In this document: positions 7,074 to 16,423 of the stretch, piece by piece
Layout: each line of letters starts with the position of its first letter
Position numbering within the stretch: the stretch's first letter is position 1
NCBI RefSeq assembly: GCF_020400605.1
Contig: NZ_JAINRD010000006.1
Span: forward strand, 248,001 to 312,000
Origin: Streptomyces aculeolatus
GTDB lineage: Bacteria; Actinomycetota; Actinomycetes; Streptomycetales; Streptomycetaceae
Length of the DNA: 64,000 nt
Direction: 5' to 3'
Translations under genes and position numbers: made by a program
The notes under the pieces: generated by a model
Seen by the model: only the letters and a program-made list of their open reading frames with translations
Told to the model about the DNA's origin: nothing
Databases searched by the model: none

Positions 7074-8081
7074 TCAGTCCCCTTCGCGGCGCTCGCGGGT
7101 GGCGAGCAGCCGGCGCAGCGACGCGAGCCGTGCGGGATCGGCGTGGCCCTCGGCGACCCAGGCGTCCAGCGCGCAGTCCGGCTCGTCGTGGCTGCAGTTG
7201 CGCGGGCAGTCCGCCGTCCCGGGCTCCAGGTCGGGGAAGGCGTGGATGACGCGCGACGGGTCGACGTGCGCCAGGCCGAACGACCGCACGCCGGGGGTGT
7301 CGATGGCCCAGCCCCTGTCGTCGGGCAGCGGCAGGGCGAGCGCGGACGTCGTGGTGTGGCGGCCGCGGCCGGTGACGACGTTCACCTCGCCGGTGGCCCG
7401 CTGGCGCGCCGGCACGAGCGCGTTGACCAGGGTGGTCTTGCCGACGCCGCTGTGGCCGACGAAGGCGGTGACGCGGTCGGTGAGGAGATCCAGCACGCGG
7501 GCCGCGCCGGCGCCGGTGGCCAGCTCGTCGCGGTTGCAGGCGACGGCCCGCACGCCCAGCGGGGCGTACGACTCCAGCAGCTCGTCCGCGGGCGCCAGGT
7601 CGGACTTCGTCAGCACCAGCAGCGGGTCGAGCCCGCCGTCGTACGCGGCGACCAGGCAGCGGTCCACCAGGCGCGGGCGGGGCGGCGGGTCGGCGAGGGC
7701 GGTGACGATGGCCAACTGGTCGGCGTTGGCGACGACCACGCGCTCGTACGGATCGTCGTCGTCGGCCGTGCGGCGCAGCACCGACGTGCGCTCCTCGACC
7801 CGGACGATGCGCGCCAGCGTCCCGGGGTCGCCCGAGACGTCGCCGACGACCGCGACCCGGTCGCCGACGACGATGCCCTTGCGGCCCAGCTCGCGCGCCT
7901 TCATCGCGGTGATCGTGCGCTCCTGCACCAGGCAGGTGATCCGGCCGCGGTCGACGGTCAGCACGAAGCCCTCGGTGGCGTCCTCGTGCTTGGGCCGGTT
8001 GCGGCTGCGGGGCCGGCTGCCCCGGCGGTCCGGGCGTACGCGGACGTCGTCCTCGTCGGGGTTCTTGCCGTAGCGCCGCAT
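7074..8081 (-). CDS. rsgA: Ribosome small-subunit biogenesis GTPase RsgA
   Basis: Circularly permuted GTPase of 335 aa that aids 30S maturation. In order: basic N-tail, OB fold (about 40-110, with RITCLVQERTITAMKARELG), the G4 motif TKSDL, then G1 GHSGVGKTTLVNAL, G3 region DTPGVRSFGL, and a C-terminal zinc knuckle CPRNCSHDEPDC. The G4-G1-G3 order is diagnostic. ATG 8081 lies 8 bases past the aroA stop, so the two genes form an operon aroA-rsgA, an arrangement conserved in actinobacteria. Confidence 0.95.
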   Translation of the reverse strand: MRRYGKNPDEDDVRVRPDRRGSRPRSRNRPKHEDATEGFVLTVDRGRITCLVQERTITAMKARELGRKGIVVGDRVAVVGDVSGDPGTLARIVRVEERTSVLRRTADDDDPYERVVVANADQLAIVTALADPPPRPRLVDRCLVAAYDGGLDPLLVLTKSDLAPADELLESYAPLGVRAVACNRDELATGAGAARVLDLLTDRVTAFVGHSGVGKTTLVNALVPARQRATGEVNVVTGRGRHTTTSALALPLPDDRGWAIDTPGVRSFGLAHVDPSRVIHAFPDLEPGTADCPRNCSHDEPDCALDAWVAEGHADPARLASLRRLLATRERREGD

Positions 8082-8089
8082 CGTGCGGG

Positions 8090-9499
8090 TCAGTCTCTCC
8101 GGGCGGCGGCGGGCGCGCCGGCTCCGGGCGCGGCGCCGGGTCCGGTGTCCGCCCCGGCGAGGAGGCCGGTCCACATCCCGGTGAAGTCGGGCAGGGTCTT
8201 GGCGGTCGTCTCCACGTTCTCCACCCGCACACCCTCCACCGCCAGGCCCAGGACCGCTCCCGCGGTGGCCATCCGGTGGTCGTCGTACGTGTGGAAGACG
8301 CCGCCGTGCAGCGGGCGCGGGCGGATCTCCAGCCCGTCTTCGGTCTCGGTGACGTCGCCCCCCAGCCCGTTGATCTCCTGCGTGAGGGCGGCGAGCCGGT
8401 CCGTCTCGTGCAGCCGCAGGTGGCCGACGCCGCGCAGCCGCGACGGCGAGTCCGCCAGCGCGGCCACCGCGGCGATGCCGGGAGTCAGTTCGCCGACCTC
8501 GGAGAGGTCGATATCGATGCCGCGGACGCCTCCCGCGGAGGAGCCGGCCGAGGGGCCGGTGAAGACCAGGTCCGTGCCGTCCGCGGTGGTCACCAGCTCG
8601 CAGGAGCCGCCCATCTCCGTGAAGATCGCGCGCAGCGCGTCCCCGGGCTGGGTGGTCCGGCGGGGCCAGTCGCGGATGGTGACCCGGCCGCCGGTGAGGA
8701 GCGCGGCGGCCAGGAACGGCTGCGCGTTCGACAGGTCGGGCTCGACCGTCAGGTCCCGGCCGCGCAGCGGGCCCGGCGCCACCCGCCAGACGTTCGGCTC
8801 GCCGCTGTCCTCCGGGGCCTCCACCTCGGCGCCGGCCGCGCGCAGCATTTCCACGGTCATCCGGATGTGCGGCAGCGACGGCAGCCGCTCGCCCGTGTGG
8901 CGCAGCTCCACGCCCTTGTCGAAGCGCGGCGCGGACAGCAGCAGCGCGCTGACGAACTGCGAGGACGAGGAGGCGTCGACCTCGACCGGGCCGCCCCGCA
9001 GGGCGCCCGTGCCGTGCACCGTCAGCGGCAGGGCGCCGGCGCTGCCCCGCGCGGTGTCGTCGATCCGGGCGCCGAGGGCGCGCAGCGCGTCGATGACGCC
9101 GTGCAGCGGGCGCTCGTGGCTGCGCGGGTCGCCGTCGAAGCGGACCGGGCCGTCGGCCAGCGCCGCGACGGGGGGCAGGAAGCGCATGACCGTCCCCGCG
9201 TTGCCCACGTCCACCGCGGCGTCGCCCCGCAGGCCGCCGCCGGGGGTGACGCGCCACTCCTCGGCACCCGCCGGGCCCGCGCCCTCCTCGATGCCGACGC
9301 CCAGGGCCGTCAGGCCCCCGGCCATCAGGGCGCTGTCGCGCGAGCGCAGCGGCCGGCGCAGCAGGCCGGGCCCGGCGGCGAGCGCGGCGAGCACGAGCGC
9401 CCGGTTCGTGACCGACTTCGAGCCGGGCACGGTGACGGCCGCGGCCACCGGTCCTGAGGCGGTCGGCGCGGGCCAGGGGCTGCTCTGCGTAGCGGTCAT
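8090..9499 (-). CDS. aroA: 3-phosphoshikimate 1-carboxyvinyltransferase (EPSP synthase)
   Basis: Shikimate pathway enzyme that joins PEP and shikimate 3-phosphate. Motifs: [18 protein letters not shown] near residue 25, [18 protein letters not shown], the Ser-rich [15 protein letters not shown], and the C-terminal [14 protein letters not shown] and [12 protein letters not shown]. About 469 aa, slightly longer than usual because of a Gly/Ala-rich tail. I chose ATG 9499; a GTG at 9508 is also possible. A TAGGGT box ends 7 bases before the ATG, which would fit leaderless transcription, though GGGTGA could also serve as ribosome site. Operon with rsgA. Confidence 0.95.
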   Translation of the reverse strand: MTATQSSPWPAPTASGPVAAAVTVPGSKSVTNRALVLAALAAGPGLLRRPLRSRDSALMAGGLTALGVGIEEGAGPAGAEEWRVTPGGGLRGDAAVDVGNAGTVMRFLPPVAALADGPVRFDGDPRSHERPLHGVIDALRALGARIDDTARGSAGALPLTVHGTGALRGGPVEVDASSSSQFVSALLLSAPRFDKGVELRHTGERLPSLPHIRMTVEMLRAAGAEVEAPEDSGEPNVWRVAPGPLRGRDLTVEPDLSNAQPFLAAALLTGGRVTIRDWPRRTTQPGDALRAIFTEMGGSCELVTTADGTDLVFTGPSAGSSAGGVRGIDIDLSEVGELTPGIAAVAALADSPSRLRGVGHLRLHETDRLAALTQEINGLGGDVTETEDGLEIRPRPLHGGVFHTYDDHRMATAGAVLGLAVEGVRVENVETTAKTLPDFTGMWTGLLAGADTGPGAAPGAGAPAAARRD

Positions 9500-9608
9500 G
9501 GCACTCACCCTATGCGGGCGGGCCCGCCCGCCGCAGTGTCCGGCCGCCGGCCTGTGGACAACCGCCGGCCTGTGGACGACCGGGGTGGCGCGGGCCGTGG
9601 CGGGCGGG

Positions 9609-10322
9609 TCAGAGGTCGAGCAGCCAGCGGGCGCCGCCGGCGAGGGCGCAGAGCGCGACGACGTAGAACAGGAACACCCAGAGCCCTGCGGGCGTATGCG
9701 TCAGCCGCCCCAGCTGGTCGGCGTCCGACTGCGGCGCCTCGCCGCGGCGCCGCTTGCGCTGCAGTTCGAAGACCGGCCGCACCCCGCCGAGCAGCAGGAA
9801 CCACACGGCTGCGTACGCGAACGCCGCCTGCACCTCCGGCTCGGTCAGCCAGGAGACGAGGAAGAAGGCGGCCCCGGTCAGGACGACGGTCACCACCCCG
9901 TACGCGTTCCTGATCATCAGGAGCATCGCCGCGAGCAGGGCGATCGCGCCCCACAGCGCCGCCGTGATCCGCCCGTCGGCCAGCAGCCAGGCGCCGGCGA
10001 GGCCGAGCAGCGGCGGGGCGGTGTAGCCGGAGGCGGCGGTGAGGACCATGCCGAGGCCGGAGGGCTTGCCGCGGCTGACGGTCAGGCCGGAGGTGTCGGA
10101 GTGCAGGCGTATGCCCTCCAGTCGGCGTCCGGTCAGCACGGCGACGAGGCCGTGGCCGCCTTCGTGCGCGATGGTGACGGCGTTGCGCGCCACCCGCCAG
10201 ACGCCCCAGGTCATGACGGCGCAGAGCGCCACCAGGCCCGTCACCGCGACCAGCCACTCCGAGGGGTCCGGCTGCGTGCCGACGACACGGTCCCACAGCT
10301 CGCCGAGGCTGGTTCCTTCCAT
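9609..10322 (-). CDS. M50B-like membrane metalloprotease
   Basis: Integral membrane protein of 237 aa. The zinc-protease motif HEGGH (in [16 protein letters not shown]) sits at about residues 53-57 at the end of a hydrophobic helix, followed by a [11 protein letters not shown] loop and at least four more membrane segments. This is the M50B-like group (peptidase_M50B), not the PDZ-bearing RseP type; its substrate is unknown. ATG 10322 has a GGGAGG site 5 bases upstream. It is followed, after a roughly 110-base gap, by the aroA-rsgA operon in the same direction. Confidence 0.82.
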   Translation of the reverse strand: MEGTSLGELWDRVVGTQPDPSEWLVAVTGLVALCAVMTWGVWRVARNAVTIAHEGGHGLVAVLTGRRLEGIRLHSDTSGLTVSRGKPSGLGMVLTAASGYTAPPLLGLAGAWLLADGRITAALWGAIALLAAMLLMIRNAYGVVTVVLTGAAFFLVSWLTEPEVQAAFAYAAVWFLLLGGVRPVFELQRKRRRGEAPQSDADQLGRLTHTPAGLWVFLFYVVALCALAGGARWLLDL

Positions 10323-10404
10323 GTGCCCTCCCGGTGCTCGGACGAGCAGGGTAGCCAAGGCGGCGTGTGCGGGCTGTCAGAGGGGCGTGGCAGTCTTGTC
10401 ACCC

Positions 10405-11226
10405 ATGTGCGGACGGTACGCGGCGAGCAGGAAACCCGAGGACCTCGTCGACCTCTTCGAGGTCGAGAAGTGGGACGCGGAGGAGACGCTCGCGCCCGAC
10501 TACAACGTGGCGCCCACCAAGAACGTGTACGCGGTGCTGGAGCGCCCCGAGCGGGACTCCGACGACCCCCGGCCGGTGCGGCAGCTGCGGGCGCTGCGCT
10601 GGGGCCTCGTGCCGTCCTGGGCGAAGAACCCGGACCTGGGCGTGAAGATGATCAACGCCAGGGCCGAGACCGTGCACGAGAAGCCGGCCTACCGCCGGGC
10701 GTTCGCCTCCCGGCGGTGCCTGCTGCCCGCCGACGGCTACTTCGAGTGGCTGACGTTCAAGGGCGAGCGGCAGCTGGAGGAGCAGGGCAAGAAGAAGCGG
10801 CCCCGCAAGCAGCCGTACTTCGTCACCCCCGTCGACGGCTCGGTCTTCGCGATGGCCGGGCTCTTCGAGTTCTGGCGGGACAAGACGCTGCCGGACGACG
10901 ACCCGCGCGCGTGGTGGGTGACGTGCACGGTGGTGACGACGGAGGCGGAGACCACGGAGCTGGCGGGCGGTGCGGCGGGGGAGTCGGGGCCGCACACGCT
11001 CTCCGAGATCCACCCGCGGATGCCGCTGATGCTCCCGCCGGACCGCTGGGACGCCTGGCTCGACCCGGCCAACAAGGACCCGGAGGCGCTGCGCGAACTG
11101 CTGGCCCCGCCGCCGCCCGGCCTGCTGCGGGCGTTCCCGGTGTCGACGAAGGTGAGCGACGTGCGGAACAACGGCGCGGAACTGGTGGAGGAGATAGCGG
11201 CTCCGGAGGAGGAGACGCTGTTCTAG
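10405..11226 (+). CDS. SOS response-associated peptidase (HMCES/YedK family)
   Basis: DNA repair protein of 273 aa that crosslinks to abasic sites in single-stranded DNA. The catalytic Cys2 is present (MCGRYAASR) and becomes N-terminal after Met removal. Other SRAP residues: YNVAPT, LRWGLVPSWAK, INARAETVHEKPAYR with the conserved Asn and Glu, CLLPADGYFEW, and HPRMP with the active His. There is a Lys/Arg insertion EEQGKKKRPRKQP typical of actinobacteria. It diverges from the M50 gene. The start must be ATG 10405, since Cys2 is essential. Confidence 0.95.
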   Translation: MCGRYAASRKPEDLVDLFEVEKWDAEETLAPDYNVAPTKNVYAVLERPERDSDDPRPVRQLRALRWGLVPSWAKNPDLGVKMINARAETVHEKPAYRRAFASRRCLLPADGYFEWLTFKGERQLEEQGKKKRPRKQPYFVTPVDGSVFAMAGLFEFWRDKTLPDDDPRAWWVTCTVVTTEAETTELAGGAAGESGPHTLSEIHPRMPLMLPPDRWDAWLDPANKDPEALRELLAPPPPGLLRAFPVSTKVSDVRNNGAELVEEIAAPEEETLF

Positions 11227-11319
11227 GGGTTCGTCGGCGTCTGCCCGGCTTGGCGTGATTCAGCAGGAAATCTCCCCGGCGGTGCGGCCGACGGGATCCC
11301 GGCCCTACACTCCGCGCCC

Positions 11320-11517
11320 ATGTTCTCCACTCAGCACCTTCCCGACTTACTCGCGCGCGGTGGCCGCGGCGGCGGCTTCCGCGGTGGCGGCGCCGGCGGC
11401 TCCGGCGGGGGCGGCACGACGGCACTCATCGTCATCGGCATCGTCGTCGCGGTCGTCGTCGTGCTCGTCGTGTACCTCCGCGTCCGGGCGAGGAGGAGGG
11501 AGATCGCGAGCGACTGA
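11320..11517 (+). CDS. Small single-pass membrane protein
   Basis: 65-aa protein with a Gly-rich N-terminal part (residues 13-33), one strongly hydrophobic helix (ALIVIGIVVAVVVVLVVYL, about 35-53) and a basic C-tail RVRARRREIASD, so the C-terminus should be cytoplasmic. ATG 11320 is in a plausible context between SRAP and the hydrolase gene. No family recognised. The clear membrane helix and positive-inside tail support it being real. Confidence 0.6.
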   Translation: MFSTQHLPDLLARGGRGGGFRGGGAGGSGGGGTTALIVIGIVVAVVVVLVVYLRVRARRREIASD

Positions 11518-11569
11518 CCCCCGGTGCGGGGCCGTCGGAAGCGCATCCGACTCGCCTAGATTGGGGCGC

Positions 11570-12202
11570 GTGAAGCCCACCACCGAGACCGTCGCCACCC
11601 CGCCGGGGGACGCCCGCATCACCTGGCACCGGGCCGCCCGGCCCCGGCTGGTCCTCGCCCTGAGCCACGGCGCGGGCGGCGGCATCGAGGCCCGCGACCT
11701 GCGGGCGCTGGCCGCCGCGCTGCCCGGCGAGGGGGTCACCGTCGCGCTCGTCGAGCAGCCCTGGCGGGTCGCGGGGCGCAAGCTGGCGCCCGCGCCCAAG
11801 ACCCTCGACGCCGGCTGGACGGCGCTGTGGCCCGCCCTGGAGAAGCCCGGCGCGCCGGTCGTCGCGGGCGGCCGGAGCGCGGGCGCGCGGGTCGCGTGCC
11901 GTACGGCCCGGGCCCTGGGTGCCCGGGCGGTGCTCGCCCTGGCGTTCCCGCTGCACCCGCCGGGCAAGCCGGAGAAGTCCCGGCTGCCGGAGCTGCTGGA
12001 CGCCGGGGTGCCGACGCGCGTGGTGCAGGGCGCGCGCGACCCGTTCGGCGCCCCCGCGGAGTTCCCCGCGGACGTCGACGTGGTGCCCGTCCCGTACGCG
12101 GACCACGGCTTCGCCGTGGCCAAGAGCGCGCCGCCCGACGACGCGCAGACCGCCGACGCGATCACCGCCGCCGCGCTGGAGTGGCTCGCCGGCCTGCGCT
12201 GA
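11570..12202 (+). CDS. Alpha/beta-hydrolase (dienelactone-hydrolase-like)
   Basis: Cytoplasmic hydrolase of 210 aa. The nucleophile elbow is GGRSAGAR (G-x-S-x-G), preceded by an oxyanion-type LALSHGAGGG, and the catalytic His is probably in YADHGFAV near the C-terminus, with Asp in GARDPFG. This is the KANL3/Tex30-like actinobacterial subgroup; substrate unknown. The GTG at 11570 (VKPTTETVATPP) is preferred, since the frame upstream loses coding character. It lies directly before the sigR promoter; thiol-stress control is not evident for it. Confidence 0.8.
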   Translation: MKPTTETVATPPGDARITWHRAARPRLVLALSHGAGGGIEARDLRALAAALPGEGVTVALVEQPWRVAGRKLAPAPKTLDAGWTALWPALEKPGAPVVAGGRSAGARVACRTARALGARAVLALAFPLHPPGKPEKSRLPELLDAGVPTRVVQGARDPFGAPAEFPADVDVVPVPYADHGFAVAKSAPPDDAQTADAITAAALEWLAGLR

Positions 12203-12253
12203 CGCCCCGCCGCGGCGCGTGCCCGCGCCCGGGCGGCCCCGCGGGGCGGTTGG

Positions 12254-12279
12254 GGAATGCGGCATCGGAAGCGTGCGTT
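12254..12279 (+). promoter_or_regulatory. SigR-dependent promoter of sigR (p2 type)
   Basis: GGAAT (12254-12258), an exact 18-base spacer, then GTT (12277-12279). This matches the SigR consensus GGAAT-N18/19-GTT. It lies 41 bases before the long-form ATG at 12320, so it would direct autoinduced sigR transcripts. Confidence 0.85.
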
Positions 12280-12319
12280 CTCACCGGTGTACGTTCACGT
12301 GATCGACGAAGGGACACGC

Positions 12320-12454
12320 ATGAGCGGGGTTGCATGCCCGTCGCGTCCGCAGCCGCAGGCAGCGGAGAAGTACTGGGCGGCGGATGTGCACGGACGTCGT
12401 CTATCCTCCGAACCGTACGGGGCCACCGCAGGCTCCACCACGGTGCTGGAGGAG
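12320..12454 (+). other. N-terminal extension of the long SigR isoform
   Basis: In frame with sigR, an ATG at 12320 preceded by GAAGGG adds 45 residues ([20 protein letters not shown]...). A GTG at 12299 would add 52. In S. coelicolor the inducible promoter yields an unstable longer SigR' with an extension of about 55 residues. The codons stay open and the promoter at 12254 lies upstream, so the same two-isoform design is likely here. Confidence 0.65.
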
Positions 12455-13138
12455 GTGGGTCTCGTCACTGGGACCGACACGGGGAAGGGCGGGCAGGCCG
12501 AGGAGCCGACCGCGCCCGAGGAGACGTCCGCCGAGCGGAACGCGCGCTTCGAGCGGGACGCGCTCCAGTTCCTCGACCAGATGTACTCGGCCGCGCTGCG
12601 CATGACGCGCAACCCCGCCGACGCGGAGGACCTGGTGCAGGAGACCTATGCCAAGGCGTACGCGTCCTTCCACCAGTTCCGCGAGGGCACGAACCTGAAG
12701 GCGTGGCTCTACCGGATCCTGACGAACACGTTCATCAACTCGTACCGCAAGAAGCAGCGTGAGCCGCAGCGCAGCGCCGCCGAGGAGATCGAGGACTGGC
12801 AGCTCGCGCGCGCCGAGTCGCACATGTCGACCGGTCTGCGCTCCGCCGAGGCCCAGGCGCTCGACCACCTGCCGGACTCGGACGTGAAGGAAGCCCTGCA
12901 GGCGATCCCGGAGGAGTTCCGCATCGCCGTCTATCTGGCGGATGTCGAGGGCTTTGCCTACAAGGAGATCGCCGACATCATGGGGACACCCATCGGTACG
13001 GTCATGTCCCGGCTGCACCGCGGTCGCCGCCAGTTGCGCGGTCTGCTGGAGGACTACGCGCAGGAGCGCGGCCTGATGCCGGCGGGAGCCGGACCGGAGT
13101 CGGCCGGCTCGCACACGGGAAAGGGTTCGGGATCATGA
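12455..13138 (+). CDS. sigR: RNA polymerase ECF sigma factor SigR (thiol-oxidative stress)
   Basis: ECF sigma factor of 227 aa in the short form, the same length as S. coelicolor SigR. Region 2: [34 protein letters not shown], with region 2.4 [27 protein letters not shown]. Region 4: [45 protein letters not shown]. It directs thioredoxin, mycothiol and proteostasis genes after disulfide stress. The GTG at 12455 starts [10 protein letters not shown], matching the known mature start, although GGAGGA is very close to it. Its stop overlaps rsrA as ATGA. Autoregulated from 12254. Confidence 0.95.
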   Translation: MGLVTGTDTGKGGQAEEPTAPEETSAERNARFERDALQFLDQMYSAALRMTRNPADAEDLVQETYAKAYASFHQFREGTNLKAWLYRILTNTFINSYRKKQREPQRSAAEEIEDWQLARAESHMSTGLRSAEAQALDHLPDSDVKEALQAIPEEFRIAVYLADVEGFAYKEIADIMGTPIGTVMSRLHRGRRQLRGLLEDYAQERGLMPAGAGPESAGSHTGKGSGS

Positions 13139-13476
13139 GCTGCGGAGAGCCGCACGAGACGGATTGCTCAGAGGTCCTCGACCACCTCTACGAGTATCTC
13201 GACAAGGAGATGCCGGAGGGCGACTGCGCGAAGTTCCAGGTCCACTTCGACGAGTGCAGCCCCTGTCTGGAGAAGTACGGCCTGGAGCAGGCCGTGAAGA
13301 AGCTCGTCAAGCGCTGCTGCGGGCAGGACGACGTGCCGTCGGATCTGCGCGCGAAGGTGATGGGCCGGATCGACACCATCAGGTCCGGTGACGACGTACC
13401 GGAGCAGCCGGTGCTCGACGCCGGTGACGAGGGCCGCTCCACGTCACTCGAAGGTGCGAATCCACCCGGCTCGTAG
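13135..13476 (+). CDS. rsrA: Redox-sensitive zinc anti-sigma factor RsrA
   Basis: 113-aa ZAS-family anti-sigma factor that holds SigR until thiols are oxidised. All key residues fall at the S. coelicolor numbering: Cys3, Cys11, Cys31, His37, Cys41, Cys44, Cys61 and Cys62. The zinc motif is HFDECSPC (H-x3-C-x2-C). Oxidation pairs Cys11 with Cys41 or Cys44, releases zinc and frees SigR. The ATG overlaps the sigR stop by 4 bases, giving coupled, balanced synthesis. Cytoplasmic. Confidence 0.96.
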   Translation: MSCGEPHETDCSEVLDHLYEYLDKEMPEGDCAKFQVHFDECSPCLEKYGLEQAVKKLVKRCCGQDDVPSDLRAKVMGRIDTIRSGDDVPEQPVLDAGDEGRSTSLEGANPPGS

Positions 13477-13572
13477 TGTTCTTTTAGGCAACTGCGCCCC
13501 ATTCGGCCGTAGGTGCCGCCCTATGCTCCCCAACTCGTACGGAGTACAGCGCGGACGAGGAGCGTGGGGCCC

Positions 13573-14958
13573 ATGGGGCAGGTGGCGCAGGTCTCTGCGG
13601 CCGGGCGCGGATGTCTGTTGTGCGCGGTGCTCGCGACGGCGGCGTGTGCCGCCCCCGCACTGCGGCCCGGCGCCGCGACCCCCTGGACGGCGCTGGCGCT
13701 GCTCGCCGCCGTCTACGCGGCCGGTGAACACCTCTGGCGCGTGCCGCCGCTGGCCGGCCGGATCCCCGACGGTATCGGTGCGTTCTTCCCGGTCCTGCTT
13801 GCAGGAGCGTTTCTGCTGCCGCCCGCCGCGGCCGCCCTCGTCCCCCTCGCGGGCGCGCTGACCGCCCGGATCGCCGAGCAGCCCGCCGCCCCGCGGCGGC
13901 TGTGGCGGGCCGCGGAGCTGGCGCTCGCCGCTTGGGCGGCCGCGTACGCCGCCGGGCGGGTGCCCGGGGACGCCGTGCCCGGCGAGGCCGGGTTCCCCGA
14001 GCTGGTGCCCGCCGCGCTCGCCGCGGTCGCGGCCTTCTGGACCGTTCTCACCTGCCTGGACGCCCTGATGCAGGCCGCCGCGGAGCGCCGCTCGCCGCGC
14101 ACCGCGCTCGCCGGGGCGCCGGCGGCGGCGGGCGCGTATCTCGTGCACGGGCTCGCCGGGCTGATGATGGCGATGCTCTGGCACAGCCCGCACGGCCCCG
14201 CCAGCGGGCTGCTCGTCCTGCTGCCGATGGCCATCTCCTGCTGGGCGTTCGCCCAGGCCGACCGCGAACGCGCGGCGCACCAGGCGACGATCCGCGCGCT
14301 GGTGCAGGCCGTCGACATCAAGGACCGCTACACCCGCGGGCACAGCGAGCGGGTCGGCCGCGCGTCGGTGCTCATCGCGCGCGAGCTGGGCATGGACGAG
14401 CGGCGGCAGGAGGTCCTGCGGTTCGCCGGGATCCTGCACGACGTGGGCAAGCTCGGCGTGCCGACGCGCATCCTGCGCAAGGACGGGCCGCTGACACCGC
14501 AGGAGCGGCGGATCATCGAGCTGCACCCGGAGTACGGGCACGAGATCGTCCGCGGCATCGGCTTCCTGGAGGAGGTGCGCTCGGCGATCCTGCACCACCA
14601 CGAGCGGATGGACGGCGGCGGCTACCCGTACGGGCTCACCGGCGAGCGGATTCCGGAATACGCCCGGGTGGTGGCTGTCGCCGACGCCTTCGACGCCATG
14701 ACCTCGACCCGCTCCTACCGCCGCGCGCGCGAGGTGCCCGCGGCGCTGGCGGAGCTGCGGCGCTGCGCGGGAGCGCAGTTCGACCCCCGGATGGTGCGCG
14801 CGCTGGCCGGCGCGATCGAGCGCAGCGGCTGGCACGCCGAGGTCACCGCGGACGAGCCCGCGACGGTCCCCGCGCCGCTGCGCGGCGGGGCCGGGGAGGC
14901 TGCGGCGGGCACCGGCGCAGCCGCAGAAACGGTCGTACGCAGCGGTGGTACGCCGTGA
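13573..14958 (+). CDS. Membrane HD-GYP-type phosphohydrolase
   Basis: 461-aa protein. The N-terminal half (to about residue 235) has six or more hydrophobic segments. The C-terminal half is an HD-GYP domain: HSERVG, FAGILHDVGKLGVPT with the HD pair, HPEYGHEIV, and HHHERMDGGGYPYGL, which carries HHE and the GYP-type motif. HD-GYP proteins hydrolyse cyclic di-GMP, or cyclic dinucleotides in general. The signal sensed by the membrane part is unknown. Overlaps the next HD gene (GTGA), so the two are cotranslated. It follows rsrA by about 100 bases. Confidence 0.85.
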   Translation: MGQVAQVSAAGRGCLLCAVLATAACAAPALRPGAATPWTALALLAAVYAAGEHLWRVPPLAGRIPDGIGAFFPVLLAGAFLLPPAAAALVPLAGALTARIAEQPAAPRRLWRAAELALAAWAAAYAAGRVPGDAVPGEAGFPELVPAALAAVAAFWTVLTCLDALMQAAAERRSPRTALAGAPAAAGAYLVHGLAGLMMAMLWHSPHGPASGLLVLLPMAISCWAFAQADRERAAHQATIRALVQAVDIKDRYTRGHSERVGRASVLIARELGMDERRQEVLRFAGILHDVGKLGVPTRILRKDGPLTPQERRIIELHPEYGHEIVRGIGFLEEVRSAILHHHERMDGGGYPYGLTGERIPEYARVVAVADAFDAMTSTRSYRRAREVPAALAELRRCAGAQFDPRMVRALAGAIERSGWHAEVTADEPATVPAPLRGGAGEAAAGTGAAAETVVRSGGTP

Positions 14959-16259
14959 GCGAATCGGTTCTCCGCACCCGGCTCCCGGCCCCGCCCGAGG
15001 TGCGCGTCGCGGTCGGGGCCGCGGGGGCGGTGACCGCGGCCGGGTTCTGCTGGACGCTGTGGCACGGGCTCGCCCAGCCCGAGGCCGCGCTCGCCTTCGG
15101 CCTGCTCATCGTGCTCGGCGAGGTGGCGGGCGACCACCGGGCGGGCGCCCCCGCACGCATCCCCGCGCCCCTGGCGACCGCCGGCGCGCTCGGGTACGCG
15201 CTGCTCTGCATCCCCGCGGACGCGGCGGGCGGCGCCGTGCTGGAGATCGCCGCCGTGTCCTTCACCGCCACCGTGGTCGGCACCGTCCCGCACGTCGCCC
15301 GGGGCCGCGGCCCCACCGCGGAGCACCTGGTCCGCCGCGTCCTCGGCACCGCCTTCGCCGCCGCCTGCTGCCGTCCCCTGTGCGCCGGCGCCCCCGGCGA
15401 GGGCGACGGCGGCCCGGTCGCCGGCCTCACCGCGGGCCCCGGCTACGTCCTGGCGCTGCTCGGCGTCCTTGCCCTGACCGCGCTCTGCGACGCCGTGCTC
15501 GCCGCCTGTCTCGCCCGGGCCCGCACCGGCTGGCCGTACGGCCCCCTGCTGCGCGACGAGCTGCGCGCCCTGCCCGGCGTCGGCTCCGCGATGTGCGCCA
15601 CCGGCGTCGTCATCGCGCTCGCCGCGCAGGTGGCCGGGCCGTGGGCGCTGCCCGTGCTGAGCCTGCCGCTGCTGCTCACCCAGGTCTCGCTCCGCCGCTA
15701 CGCCGCCGTGCGCCGCACGTACCGCCAGACCATCGCCTCGCTGGCCCGCGCCACCGAGATGGCCGGGTACCACAGCCCGGGCCACGCCCACCGCGTCGCC
15801 TCCCTCAGCCGGGCGATCGGCCGGGTACGGGGCCTCTCCGAACGGGAGCTGGACGTGCTGGAGCAGGCCGCGCTCATGCACGACCTCGGCAAGCTGTCGC
15901 TGGCCGACCCCGTGCCGCCCGCCGCCGACGCCTCGCTCCCCGCGGGCGCCGGCCTCGCCGACCGGCGGCGCATCGCCCTGCTGGGCGGCGCCGTGGTGCG
16001 GCAGACCGGCGTGGCCGCCGAGGTCGCCGTCGTGGTGGAGCGGCAGGCGGAGCCGTACCGTGACCAGCCGGTCGCGGCCCGTATTGTGCGCGTGGCGGCC
16101 GCATACGACGCACTGGTGACGGGGAACGCGAAGGGTGAGGGCGCGGTCGCGCCGCTCGCGGCCCTGGAGCAGCTGCGCCTGGTGGCCCGCGCCGAGTACG
16201 ACCCCGCCGTGGTCGACGCGCTGCGGGAGGTGCTGGCGAGTGGCGTGCGCGCGAACTGA
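14955..16259 (+). CDS. Membrane HD-domain protein, degenerate HD-GYP relative
   Basis: 434 aa, related in plan to the gene before it: an N-terminal region of about seven hydrophobic segments (to about residue 245) and a C-terminal HD domain. Metal motifs kept: HSPGHAHRVASLS and ALMHDLGKLSLAD. The downstream HH-E and GYP motifs of HD-GYP enzymes are missing (EVAVVVERQAEPYRDQPVAA stands in that place), so c-di-GMP hydrolysis is doubtful. It may be a pseudo-enzyme partner that pairs with the active copy. GTG 14955 overlaps the previous stop. Confidence 0.78.
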   Translation: MSESVLRTRLPAPPEVRVAVGAAGAVTAAGFCWTLWHGLAQPEAALAFGLLIVLGEVAGDHRAGAPARIPAPLATAGALGYALLCIPADAAGGAVLEIAAVSFTATVVGTVPHVARGRGPTAEHLVRRVLGTAFAAACCRPLCAGAPGEGDGGPVAGLTAGPGYVLALLGVLALTALCDAVLAACLARARTGWPYGPLLRDELRALPGVGSAMCATGVVIALAAQVAGPWALPVLSLPLLLTQVSLRRYAAVRRTYRQTIASLARATEMAGYHSPGHAHRVASLSRAIGRVRGLSERELDVLEQAALMHDLGKLSLADPVPPAADASLPAGAGLADRRRIALLGGAVVRQTGVAAEVAVVVERQAEPYRDQPVAARIVRVAAAYDALVTGNAKGEGAVAPLAALEQLRLVARAEYDPAVVDALREVLASGVRAN

Positions 16260-16423
16260 CCGGTAAGAAGCGGGTGTACGGCACCGCGTGGTTGGATGCG
16301 GGCATAGCCCGGTACCCGAGCGGACAGGAAGTTGCGGGGAGCAACGGCACCCCCCGGGAGAGCACGCCGTGCGGACGGGCCGCACAGTGGTCATCCTGGA
16401 GTCAAAGACGGCAGGCAGGAATC

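Noticed and set aside
7032..11258. A 1408-codon rightward open frame across rsgA, aroA and the M50 gene
   Set aside because: It is the reverse-strand shadow of three well-supported leftward genes; its protein has low-complexity Arg/Ala/Gly composition and no motif.
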